Shown piece after piece: positions 18,538 to 27,800 of a stretch of 64,000 nucleotides of DNA (positions are counted from its first letter, which is position 1; each line of letters starts with the position of its first letter). Source of the stretch: an uncultured Bacteroidales bacterium (GTDB lineage: Bacteria; Bacteroidota; Bacteroidia; Bacteroidales; UBA932). The DNA is taken from positions 365,933-429,932 of the forward strand of contig CAKUTA010000002.1 in the NCBI GenBank assembly GCA_934691625.1, read 5' to 3'. Below the pieces are notes generated by a model. The model was not told where the DNA came from and made no database searches. It saw only the letters and a program-made list of their open reading frames with translations. A program made the translations under genes and the position numbers.

Positions 18538-19539
18538 CTAAGATTCTTCCGCTGTCGATTGTCCCTCAGATATAGTATGTTTTTTATCGTGCCTTAATGA
18601 TGCAAGTATCAGTTCCAACGCAGCTTTGTGCTTTTTCTCCAGGCGCATGTGGTGTCCGGCTTCGCCTCTTGCTATGTTGTTGCGAAGGTCATTGACCTTC
18701 ACATTTATAGCTGTAGTGTTTCCTGAAGATATGATGTTCCGTACATAAGTTTCATACGTCACAAGTTTCTTGTCATGTGTCAGAAGTTTCAATGCATCTA
18801 TTACCTCGGTGGAATAGCCTAATTCGTCGAGGTCATCGAAGGTGATGTCTGTATCTTCCACCACATCATGAAGAAATCCTGCTATTTTCTCATTTTTGGT
18901 ATGTCCTGCCACGCCTACTGCTAACGAGTGAAGAATATCCGGATTTCCGTCCAGGTCTCTTTTCCCACGGAATACTTCCGATATGAGAGACACGGCTTCA
19001 TCAATGCCTGATTCAAAATAATCCTTGAAACTTTCGGTGCTGAAGTATTGCCCTGTCCCGAATGCTTTCATCCGTTCCATGACTTCATACAGAGTAAGGA
19101 CCCCGAAGTATTGTTTCAAGCTGCTTAGTGGAATATGGAACCTTGTGCCGTGAGTCTTTGTATCCTCGAACTCCACTCTTGACATTACTCCTGTACCTGT
19201 GAACTTGACAGCAGTATCGAATATCATCATTTCTGCGAGCAGAGCATTTGAAACATACTCTGATTCAATAACTCTCAACTGAATCTTTCCAGGAGTATCC
19301 AGGCGCTTGAGCACCATCATCAGCTCCTCCTCATATTCATCTGCGACCCAGTCGAACAGATCATTCAGCGAGATTTCTTTACGGAAATCAAAATAGCCGT
19401 TGGCCTCACCATACCCGGAAAGTCCGAAGATTTTAACGAAATCATAATTCGGAAACTCTTTTACATTGACAGGAACACGATATATCGGTTCCTTGTCTGC
19501 ATCATCTTTGTAAAACGCAGCAATAATCAAGTGTCGCAT
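18538..19539 (-). CDS. HD-domain phosphohydrolase related to (p)ppGpp hydrolases, with unknown N-terminal domain
   Basis: 333 residues from the ATG at 19537-19539; a longer frame begins at a TTG but its first 25 residues fall in a hairpin leader. Residues about 205-315 form an HD domain: HSLAVGVAG, FLHDVVEDTDITFDDL and INVKVNDLRNNIARG match the metal-binding and nucleotide-contacting parts of the RelA/SpoT hydrolase domain. No synthetase, TGS or ACT domain is present. The first 190 residues (MRHLIIAAFYKDD...) are not recognised and contain acidic helices. A role in hydrolysing an alarmone or other nucleotide is inferred from the HD motif only. A nearly consensus promoter lies 160 bp upstream. 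Confidence 0.65.
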   Translation of the reverse strand: MRHLIIAAFYKDDADKEPIYRVPVNVKEFPNYDFVKIFGLSGYGEANGYFDFRKEISLNDLFDWVADEYEEELMMVLKRLDTPGKIQLRVIESEYVSNALLAEMMIFDTAVKFTGTGVMSRVEFEDTKTHGTRFHIPLSSLKQYFGVLTLYEVMERMKAFGTGQYFSTESFKDYFESGIDEAVSLISEVFRGKRDLDGNPDILHSLAVGVAGHTKNEKIAGFLHDVVEDTDITFDDLDELGYSTEVIDALKLLTHDKKLVTYETYVRNIISSGNTTAINVKVNDLRNNIARGEAGHHMRLEKKHKAALELILASLRHDKKHTISEGQSTAEES

Positions 19540-19699
19540 ACTTTTTTGTTTTACGGCAACGGAGATGGCGAAACTGTTAAAAAACGGCGTCTCTGGACAA
19601 AACGGTGTCGGCAACCGTTTCTGTCTCCGTCTTCGATGCCTGATGTTTAAAAATGTTGTTTTGGAATAAATGATAAACAGACTCGCTTATCAGTCATTG
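19540..19699 (-). other. Leader of the HD-hydrolase gene with a long imperfect hairpin
   Basis: On either strand ACGGAGA near 19557 can pair with TCTCCGT near 19634, extended by AAAC/GTTT pairs, giving an imperfect stem of roughly 18 bp around an 80-base span. It lies between the predicted transcription start and the ATG and could act on translation. No known riboswitch was recognised. Confidence 0.35.
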
Positions 19700-19729
19700 C
19701 AAATATAAGAATTGTTTTTTGAATTCAAA
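19700..19729 (-). promoter_or_regulatory. Probable promoter of the HD-hydrolase gene
   Basis: On the minus strand TTTG (19726-19729), an 18-base spacer and TATATTTG (19700-19707) match the Bacteroidota consensus, with the spacer one base shorter than usual. This would give a leader of about 150 bases. Confidence 0.6.
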
Positions 19730-19803
19730 CAGAGTAGAGTATTAATTATGCCGAGATTAATAGTGTTTCGGGTGATGAAAGGGCAACAGCCAAATCGAAT
19801 GCG

Positions 19804-19963
19804 GCGGGAAGGTTCCACGACGGGAAATGTCATTATGCTAATATTCAATAAGTTATAAATGTATGGTGTGGATTTGAAGCCATTTTTTAGCTCGAATCCA
19901 CACCTGGAGCAAAAGCACCATTGATTATCAGATATTTAGAAATCGCCCCGTGGCACCGTCCCG
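19804..19963. repeat. Family C inverted-repeat element, copy C1 (160 bp)
   Basis: It begins CGGGAAGGTTCCACGACG and ends CGTGGCACCGTCCCG. Inside, GTGTGGATT pairs with AATCCACAC across a 20-base loop. A second copy of exactly the same length is at 54046-54205. It lies next to the right 161-bp direct repeat and outside any gene. Confidence 0.8.
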
Positions 19964-19974
19964 ACAGGGGAGGA

Positions 19975-20135
19975 GTGCTGAACTTAATGCCCCTGTCCGG
20001 AACTTTCCATGCCACGTTCTGAGTTCGTGGAACGTAATGCTCTGAGTATCAGTATGATGGCTGGTTTTCTACTCCATGATTTGTGGAGTAGAAAATCGGT
20101 CATGTACTTATAAATCAATGCATTACGCTCCACGC
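19975..20135. repeat. 161-bp direct repeat, right copy (pflA-end remnant plus element B2)
   Basis: This copy repeats the last bases of pflA (GTGCTGAACT, with the stop codon changed by one base), the TGTCCGGAACTTTCCAT tract, and family B element B2. No pflA-like sequence precedes it, so it looks like a displaced target-site or duplication remnant. Confidence 0.85.
20027..20134. repeat. Family B hairpin element, copy B2
   Basis: Ends CGTGGAACGTAATG and CATTACGCTCCACG are inverted repeats. The central stem TTTTCTACTCCA/TGGAGTAGAAAA is intact, while the flanking stem bases have diverged from B1. It lies just beyond the terminator of PUL 2. Confidence 0.85.
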
Positions 20136-20146
20136 GGCTCTGCTAT

Positions 20147-20183
20147 AAAAAAAGGCTGACCCGATATGCGGGCCAGCCTTTTT
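20147..20183 (-). terminator. Intrinsic terminator of the PUL 2 operon
   Basis: A strong hairpin (AAAAAGGCTG, CCCG, loop ATAT, CGGG, CAGCCTTTTT) lies 19 bp past the stop of the LamG lipoprotein gene. Read on the minus strand the stem is followed by a run of T residues, as in rho-independent terminators. It could work in both directions. Confidence 0.9.
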
Positions 20184-20201
20184 GCTCATAGATATATTAG
20201 A

Positions 20202-21344
20202 TTACAGCCACTTGGTGTCCATCATTTTAGGGGTACTTGCCGAACCCGTCGCATCATGACCGTGCCCGGTCTCATCCTTGACGATGTTGCCGCCACTTTC
20301 ACCTGCTTCGTAGGCATTCATCCTCCAGTAAGCCAGGAGGCCTTCGGAATGAGGATCCACGTAGTTCATGTTGTTGGCGATTTCACTCTGGCTCAGGGCT
20401 CTGGTCCATACACGCACCTCGGCGATGTAGCCGTAGAGAGGACGTCCTCCACCGTATGAAGCGCCGAGCTGGAATCCGCCCGAGTTGTTGCTGGTGAGGT
20501 CGATGGTCTCGCCAGCTACCGGAACTCCTGTAGCATACTGGCCGTCGATGTAGATGTCGAAAGATGAACCGCTCCAGACAGCTGCCACATGGTACCATTT
20601 GTTCGTGTCGAACTTCTGTCCCTCTGCAGCCGGCTGATAAGAGTCATGGCAGATCTGCACAGCATTTGGAGAAACTTTCACGTCACCGAAACGTACACCG
20701 AACATTCCCTCGATACCCATGATGGATGAGATGTAAGGGTCTGATGAAGCAAACCTCTCGACATATACCATGGCCTCCATTGTTACCTGCGGAAGAGCTG
20801 CGAGAGAGCTTTCCTGCTGGAATGAAGGAACTTTGTAGATGTTGGAACCCAGATATATGGCCTTGCTTATGACAGGGGTCTTGAGAACCACGAACAATGT
20901 CCTTGATGGTTCGAGCACCTTCATTGCGCTGGTGCTTCTGATGGTCACAGGAAGGCAGTATGTACTTCCCTCCTTGAAATCAGCAATACTGTTGATTGTC
21001 AGCTCTGCAGCATCGGACATGTTATGCCCGGCCTTGATGGTGACATTCGTGGTGCTGAGCTCGAAGCTGTTCTTCGGGGCGGCAAGATAGTTCTTCTCGT
21101 ATTTGGTGTTATATGCTTCGAGAAGAGTCGTGTCAACGGCGATCTCCACCTGTATATCCTCGGTCGCATTGACCGAAGATGATACAGTGAGTGAAGTCCC
21201 GTCTGGCGTGATGTCAATGGTGATTGACTTGTCCGGGCTTGTCTGTGCGTCTGTCATGTAGATGGCATCGTAAGGCTTCACCGGATTCGTGCAGGCTGCC
21301 ATGAGAGCAGCTGCTGCAAACAGGGTTATCTTATTAAGTCTCAT
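20202..21344 (-). CDS. DUF1735 and LamG-like lipoprotein (PUL 2)
   Basis: A 380-residue lipoprotein (Cys18). Residues about 25-150 form a DUF1735-type Ig-like domain (TLLEAYNTKYEKNYLAAPK is typical), and residues about 165-365 form a concanavalin A-like LamG domain with NKWYHVAAVWSGSSFDIYIDG and GYIAEVRVWTRALSQSEI. Such proteins are surface glycan-binding components in N-glycan PULs; a catalytic role is not evident. It is last in the PUL 2 operon, 8 bp after the GH18 gene, and is followed by a strong terminator. Confidence 0.85.
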   Translation of the reverse strand: MRLNKITLFAAAALMAACTNPVKPYDAIYMTDAQTSPDKSITIDITPDGTSLTVSSSVNATEDIQVEIAVDTTLLEAYNTKYEKNYLAAPKNSFELSTTNVTIKAGHNMSDAAELTINSIADFKEGSTYCLPVTIRSTSAMKVLEPSRTLFVVLKTPVISKAIYLGSNIYKVPSFQQESSLAALPQVTMEAMVYVERFASSDPYISSIMGIEGMFGVRFGDVKVSPNAVQICHDSYQPAAEGQKFDTNKWYHVAAVWSGSSFDIYIDGQYATGVPVAGETIDLTSNNSGGFQLGASYGGGRPLYGYIAEVRVWTRALSQSEIANNMNYVDPHSEGLLAYWRMNAYEAGESGGNIVKDETGHGHDATGSASTPKMMDTKWL

Positions 21345-21352
21345 ATTCGTAA

Positions 21353-23257
21353 TTAATTAGCTGGTGTATAGACCTCGGCCTCGCTCATGCTTGTGTAGCC
21401 GCTCTTGAGTGGTCCTACGAAAACTCGGAGATATTTTGCCTTGACAGGTTTTGCGAACTGGAAGACCTTGGCGTATACGGTGCTGCTTTGCTTAGGCACG
21501 AAAGAGTTGTCATTCAGCAGACTGTTCCAGTTCTTGCCGTCCTCGCTGTATGTGAAGTCAATAATCTCAGGATTTGCGTCAGAGTAGTACATGTACCACA
21601 GGAATCCGGAAACTGTGTATGCCTTGTCCATGGTGATGATGAAGTTTCCGCCACCGCCCCATGAGTAGGAAGCGCTGTTTGCATACCAGGCTCCGGTATT
21701 TGTCTGACCGTCAAACATTTTCTTCGCATTCTCGTTCCATACGCCATTGGCTCCGGAATCATTGGTGCCCTGATAGCAATGGAAATCCCATTCGTCCGTA
21801 GGAGTGATCTTCTCTCCAGTCACTTCAGTGGCATCGAAGTTCATGTTGATTTCAGCGACATTCACGAGAATATATCTCACGAGAGGGGTCTCCGCTGATA
21901 TGTACACACCATTTTCAGGAAGTCCGATCACTACAGGCACAAGGTACTTGCCTTCGGTAAGGCTTGTCGGGTCAATGCCTATTGACGCTTCATAAGACAC
22001 GGTGGTGTCCTTCTTGGCAGAGATTTCAGGAAGAGTTACCAGGCCGGCATCCAGGGTCTTATAAGAAGTTCCATTCTCCTCATTGTAGGCAGCTACGAGA
22101 GCATTGTCAATGGAAGTCTTGAATGTCACGTCCTCAGCGAGAGGCCTTGCGAAGTTCAGCTTGATTGCAGAGCTGATCTTGTCAGTCGGATGTCCGTCAT
22201 CACCCATCAGGGCAGTAGCTGTGATAAATGAGTTTCCGTCAAGTTTCACCTTCATCGCTCCGCCTGCAGGGTTTACATCCTGGATGGCCTTCCTCATATA
22301 CATGTAAGGCATGTCGGAACGTCCGTACTCATACTCCATGTGGTAAGCACCGAAGCCGCCTGCAAAACCCTGGGTTGGATTGAACCTCGCCATTCCGAGC
22401 AGTGAGTTCACTATCTCGCCCTCTCTTGTGCGATGGTTCACGCCGCCGTTCTTCCAATATGACTCGAAGTTCTCCGCGAAGATATACTGCTCCGGCTTCC
22501 AGCCCTTGGCATAAGCCTGGTTGAACCTGCTCTGCAGGTCGGTGTATCCGCTTGATTGATAAGCCTGTACGATACCGTAGTCGAAGTACTCCGCAAGCTC
22601 TGCATGTACGGCATAAGGCACACCGTCAATGATTAGGAGCTTGCCAGTCCCTGATTTAGGCCCGACATACTTGCTCATTGCAAGAATCACTTTCTTGAAC
22701 TGCTCGTTGTCGTGTCCCACGAACTCACCTACAGCACCGTAGCCAGGTTCGTAGTCAATGTCGATACCGTCATATCCATATTTTGCGATGGAATCACGGC
22801 AGTATGCTGCCGCCCAGGTCTCGATACCTTCATCGGTAGTCTCTCCGTTCACCTTGAACTCATCAGGAAGGTTATTCAGGAAGATGGTGTATGTCACCTT
22901 GGTCCCTTTGATCTCCTGGACAGCTCTCATATCCTCCTGCTGTTCCTTGGTAAGACTATGCCACTGGCTCCAGATGGAGATAATGTCCATTGAGTCAGGT
23001 GCGCTCTGAAGCCTTGTCTGATAAGACGCTCCGGTTGCGGTCCATGAACCGTACCACCCGAAAGCGAGTTTATGCTTAGTCTGCTTGTATGCACGCAGAG
23101 CTTCGTAGTAGGCATTGTCACGCAGGATAGGGGACTGCTTCTCCGGCGTCTGGGTTATGACCCTTTCAGGAGTTACCCAGTCCGAGCACCCGGCGATGCA
23201 GAATGCTGCCATAAGGCCTGCGACAGAATATTTTATGATATTTTTCATATTGTTCAA
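21353..23257 (-). CDS. GH18 endo-beta-N-acetylglucosaminidase-like lipoprotein
   Basis: A 634-residue lipoprotein (Cys24). The TIM-barrel part (about 45-320) carries the complete GH18 catalytic motif DGIDIDYE, with Asp163, Asp166, Asp168 and catalytic Glu170. A DUF1735 domain follows (about 335-465, with NALVAAYNEENGTSYK), and the C terminus (about 480-634) is an F5/8-type C domain (FLWYMYYSDANPEIIDFTYSEDGKNW in outline). The DUF1735-GH18 pairing next to SusC/SusD resembles endoglycosidases of Bacteroides PULs that cut the chitobiose core of N-glycans at the cell surface. Chitinase activity cannot be excluded by sequence, but chitin-binding modules are absent. The operon spacing is 9-10 bp on both sides. 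Confidence 0.85.
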   Translation of the reverse strand: MNNMKNIIKYSVAGLMAAFCIAGCSDWVTPERVITQTPEKQSPILRDNAYYEALRAYKQTKHKLAFGWYGSWTATGASYQTRLQSAPDSMDIISIWSQWHSLTKEQQEDMRAVQEIKGTKVTYTIFLNNLPDEFKVNGETTDEGIETWAAAYCRDSIAKYGYDGIDIDYEPGYGAVGEFVGHDNEQFKKVILAMSKYVGPKSGTGKLLIIDGVPYAVHAELAEYFDYGIVQAYQSSGYTDLQSRFNQAYAKGWKPEQYIFAENFESYWKNGGVNHRTREGEIVNSLLGMARFNPTQGFAGGFGAYHMEYEYGRSDMPYMYMRKAIQDVNPAGGAMKVKLDGNSFITATALMGDDGHPTDKISSAIKLNFARPLAEDVTFKTSIDNALVAAYNEENGTSYKTLDAGLVTLPEISAKKDTTVSYEASIGIDPTSLTEGKYLVPVVIGLPENGVYISAETPLVRYILVNVAEINMNFDATEVTGEKITPTDEWDFHCYQGTNDSGANGVWNENAKKMFDGQTNTGAWYANSASYSWGGGGNFIITMDKAYTVSGFLWYMYYSDANPEIIDFTYSEDGKNWNSLLNDNSFVPKQSSTVYAKVFQFAKPVKAKYLRVFVGPLKSGYTSMSEAEVYTPAN

Positions 23258-23266
23258 TGATTATGT

Positions 23267-24841
23267 TTATTTCTTGTCCCACCAGAGTTTTGTTCCTCCG
23301 TTGTCTGCTCCTCCTAGAAGAGCTGTTGCGGCTTTCACTTCAGCAGCATTGTTTGCATACTCGGATCTCGGGAATGTCATCCTTCTGACCTGGATATCAC
23401 TGTCAATGGTACCGTTACTGAGATTGTTGACGACAGGAATGACCTTCGGATATCCCGTGCGGCGGAACTCGGACCATGCCTCCTGCCCGTTAGGGAACAT
23501 TGCAATCCATTTCTGCGTGATGATCTTCTCCAGCTTGACTTCTGCAGAGGCGTCTTCATCCCATTTCGGCGTGACAACTGACGGCTGGCCAGCATTGTTC
23601 TTGCTGTAGCCCGTGTTCTTGTCCTCGAAAGATGTCGGGGCCTTCTCGCTTGCGGCATAAGCCTCTGCACCGCTCACACCATTCTCCTGGAAGGAGAGGG
23701 CAATGCCATTGTTATAGAAATCTGCTGCGGTTCCGCCCATATTCCAGCCGAGCAATGCACCTTCTGCCTGGAGGAATGCCACTTCAGAAGCGAGCATCCA
23801 TACGACAGGGGTGTTCTTTGCCACGTTAGGAACGGAAAGCGACAGATAGTTTACTTTCTGCATTGACCTTATACCGCTGCGTACGCCATGATATCCGCCA
23901 CCTTCTACGGTAGCTTCCTTGAAGTAAGCGCTGAGTCTAGGATCCTCATAGCCGTTCATGTATGCGTCTATAGTAGCGCCCATCCTCGTGTCGGTATATG
24001 CATTCCAGACTTCCTCAAGAGGGTTGAATACCTGGATGGTCTGGGTGGATGCCAGTCTCGCTCCGTCTGATGCAGCTGTCATCACGCCTGATTCGACAGC
24101 TTCTTCTGCAGCTTTCTGTGCAAGCTCAGGCTCCACGAAACGCACACGCATTGCCATGCGGAGCTTCTCGGAATTGGCGAGCTTGAGCCATGAGATATAG
24201 TTTCCTGCATAGATGGCATCTACCGCTCCGAGCGGAGGTGTAGCTGATGAGCCTGCTGCAGCGGCAGCGTAAGGCTCCAAGATGGCGATAGCCTTGTCCA
24301 GGTCATTGAACAGGTTCTTATAGACAGTCTCCTGTGACTCGTAAGGGTTTACATCCTCTCCGAAATGTGAAACCGGAACAGGCCCATAAATATCGGTGAC
24401 ACGCTGGATTGCCATGACTCTGATGACCTCCGCGATAGCCCATGAGCCTTCGTCAATGTTTCCGTTATCGTATGCATACTTGATGTTCAGCCATGCCGGC
24501 ATCACATTAGTGAAAGCAACGCTGAAAGGAACATTGTTATAGTCTGTACCGTTCAGATCATACGTGCAGGTGTATGAACCTCCGTTGAAGGCCTGGATAG
24601 GTGCCAGATATCCGCCGAAAGAATCTCCCATGAGGTTGCATGCACGCTGGAATTCGTTAGCACCTTCATCGCTGCATGGGATGACTGCATCCATCTCCAT
24701 TGTGGTGATGTAAGACTTTACATCCACAGACTGCACAGCGTCCGGATTCGTGTTGAAACTCTCGAAATCCTGGGTGCAGGATGCCAGAGCCGCAGCAGAA
24801 GCCACGATTGCAAGTCCGTATTTAAATATATTGATATTCAT
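23267..24841 (-). CDS. SusD-like outer-membrane lipoprotein (PUL 2)
   Basis: A 524-residue lipoprotein (Cys22, ALASCTQDFESFNTNP) of the SusD-like type with the NTNP motif common to the second SusD subfamily. TPR-like helices occur in the first half (WAIAEVIRVMAIQRVTDIYG) and the characteristic EVAFLQAEGALLGW and QKWIAMFPNGQEAWSEFRRT segments in the second. It pairs with the SusC encoded 11 bp upstream and should present the glycan to it. Length is normal. The association with a GH18 endoglycosidase suggests N-glycan ligands. Confidence 0.95.
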   Translation of the reverse strand: MNINIFKYGLAIVASAAALASCTQDFESFNTNPDAVQSVDVKSYITTMEMDAVIPCSDEGANEFQRACNLMGDSFGGYLAPIQAFNGGSYTCTYDLNGTDYNNVPFSVAFTNVMPAWLNIKYAYDNGNIDEGSWAIAEVIRVMAIQRVTDIYGPVPVSHFGEDVNPYESQETVYKNLFNDLDKAIAILEPYAAAAAGSSATPPLGAVDAIYAGNYISWLKLANSEKLRMAMRVRFVEPELAQKAAEEAVESGVMTAASDGARLASTQTIQVFNPLEEVWNAYTDTRMGATIDAYMNGYEDPRLSAYFKEATVEGGGYHGVRSGIRSMQKVNYLSLSVPNVAKNTPVVWMLASEVAFLQAEGALLGWNMGGTAADFYNNGIALSFQENGVSGAEAYAASEKAPTSFEDKNTGYSKNNAGQPSVVTPKWDEDASAEVKLEKIITQKWIAMFPNGQEAWSEFRRTGYPKVIPVVNNLSNGTIDSDIQVRRMTFPRSEYANNAAEVKAATALLGGADNGGTKLWWDKK

Positions 24842-24852
24842 TGTTCTGAATT

Positions 24853-27800
24853 TTAGAATTGAAGTTTAACGCTGAAGCCGATGTTCCTTGTGCTTGGCTG
24901 CATGAAATAGTCGATTCCCTGATAGTAGGTGCCGGTAGATGCTGTGAGCTCAGGATCGAATGGAGCCTTGTTGTAGATCATCCAGAGGTTGCGTCCCACT
25001 ACGGAGACTGACATTCCGAGCTTGTCCTTGAACCATGATGTCGGCAGGTCATAGCCCAGGGAAACCTCTCTGAGGCGTACATTGGTCATGCTATATACAT
25101 AGTTCGCAAGCATTGACATTCCGTTACCGTTGTTTGCGTAGAATGACTTCACGTCAGGAATCTTCTGGTCTGAAGAAATCCAGACGCCGCCGTCTGCACG
25201 GGCGTCAGCTGAAGCCTGTGATGCTCCGAACCTGTCCATGAGAGCCTGTGTGGCAGATACTCCGCGTCCCCCGATTCTTGCGTCAATGAGGATTGACAGG
25301 TTGACTCCCTTGAATGAGAAACTGTTGTTCCATCCGAGCCTTGCCTTGGCCTCTGTGTTGCCGCCGTAGATCCATGTGTCGGGATCGAGAATCACAGTGT
25401 TGGTGTTAGGATCCACGTAGATGCGGCCGTAGTCGTCGGTCTTGAGCCCTGTCACATAGAAATCGCCGATTGAGCCGCCTTTCCTTACTTTCATGCGGTA
25501 TCCGCCATAGTCCATATTTACCTCATCTACATTGACAGGCTTGCCTGTGACATCGAGAGTGCCTTCCGGTACGAGCTCCTTCACCTTGTTCCGGTTCATT
25601 GACCATGTCACGGTAGAGCCCCAGAAGAACTCTCTCCATGTGTGCTTGAAGCCGAGTGAAAGCTCGACACCGTAGTTGTTCACCTTACCTGCATTGATGT
25701 ATGCCTTCTTGTAGCCTGTGGAAGGAGCCGCATCATACTGGAAAAGCTGGTTGTATGTCGTCGCGTTGTAATATGTCACATCGAGGTCGAACATGTCCTC
25801 GAGGAACTTCACGTTAAGACCGGCCTCATAAGACTTGGTAAGCTCCGGCTTGAGGTTCTTCGCCGGCGCATAAGTGTCGGAAGAAATGTTTCCTCCTGTG
25901 CTGAGAGGGGTGTTCACACCTGTGATGAAGCGCTCAGGCGGGTTACCTGCGGTAGAGTATGAGCCACGTACCTTGAGGAAGGAAATGCCTGCCTTGGAGA
26001 GGTCAACCATGGATGAGATCACACCTGAAAGTCCGACCGAGTAGTAGCATACGCTCTGCTTAGGAGTGAAGGCGAGCTGAGAAGACCAGTCGTTGCGGAC
26101 AGTCCCGTCAACATAGACCATTCCGTTCCAGCCGAGCTGCAGTGTCCCATAGACTGCCTGGTTCTGGTCGTGCCAGCGGTCAGCCATAGGCCTGGTCTGG
26201 GAGTGTGTCATGCTGATGTTATAGACAGAGAACTTGTTGGCTACTGTAGCGAGATGTCCCTCGAAACCGGAAGCCTTGTTCTTGTCATCCACGAGGCTGG
26301 CACCGACATTGGCTGTCAGGGCGAGCTTGTTATCCACAAGCTTCTTGTCGATGGTAAGGAGGACGTCACCGTAGAAGTTGTTGTGCATGATGGTGTTATC
26401 CTGATAGTTACCGAACTCGGAAGCGTAAAGCCTGTTGGAGGATGCGTAGATCTTACGTGTGTAGTTCATTGTCGTATTGTCCAGACGGGCACGTCCTGTG
26501 ACGAACATCCAGTCGGTGATATTCCATTTCAATGTTCCCGAAAGGGTGTATCTGTGTGCTGTGTTCTCGAACAGCTCCCTCTTGGTCTCCCAGTAAGGGT
26601 TCTCCACACCGTCGATGAACTCGAGCGGCCAGAACTGCTTCATGTAGCCGGCATTGGCATCGTATCTCTCGAAGATCTGATACTTGGTGATGTCATCTCC
26701 ACGCGGGAAAAGATAAGTGGCTACGAGTGGGTTATGATAGAGACCCTGGATGGTAGGGTTGCGCTTGTACTGGCGCATATAGCTGGCGCTTACATCGAGG
26801 GTGAGCTTGTCCTTGACAAGTTCGGTTGTGTTGCGGACTGTGAAGTTATACCTGTTGTAGGTGTTGTTGGGGATGATACCGCGTGAGTTTAATGTCGCTG
26901 CGGATGCGTAAGTCTGTGAGCGCTCATTGCCGGCTGAAACCGCGATGGAGTTCGTAGTGTTGAAACCAGTCTGGAAGAAGTCCAGCGGATTATATGATGC
27001 AGGAGTGTCGAGCTTGTTGCCCCAGCTCATTGCCGGCTCTGTGGAAGCGGTGCCGTAGGTGTTCTGGAAATCCGGAGTCACGAACGGCGATGAGAAGGTG
27101 GTATTGTTGGAGAAGTTAACTCTGATTCTGCCTTCCTGGCCTTTCTTGGTGGTGATGAGAATCACACCGTTTGCACCTTGTGCACCGTAAAGCGCTGCTG
27201 CAGAAGCACCGGAGAGGACCGACATTGACTCGATATCCTCAGGGTTGAGATTCGATATTCCCTCGAAATCACCTCCGTCAGGAGTTTCATAGATACCTGA
27301 GGACTGTGAGGATCTGAGGTCCGGCATAGGGATACCGTCGATCACATAGAGAGCATTGTTGCTTCTTGTGATGGACTTGAGACCACGCATCACGACCCTG
27401 GTGGAACCGCCGGCTCCTGACGCGCTCTGGTTGATCTGCAGACCTGCCACCTTGCCCTGGAGAGAGTTGACGAAGTTGGCCTCTTTCACTGTGTTGATGA
27501 TGTCTCCGCCGACTTTCTGCACATTGTATGAAAGGGACTTCTCCTCTTTCCTGATACCGAGTGCCGTGACGACAGTCCCTTCCAGCGAAAGAGCTTCCTC
27601 GCTGATGACAGAATTATAGACTGTTCCATTGCCGACCACGAATGAAGTCGGCTGGTATCCGAGACAGTTGACCTCTATAGTCACACCCTTGTCCGACACG
27701 CGGAGGCTATAGTTGCCGTCAATGTCGGTAACTGTTCCGTTGCCTGTGCCTTTCTCTACAATGCCGGCTCCAGGTACAGGATGCCCTGATGCGTCCTTGA

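Noticed and set aside
26170..26886. 238-codon open frame antisense to the PUL 2 susC gene
   Set aside because: No domain pattern, and the susC frame on the other strand is unequivocal.
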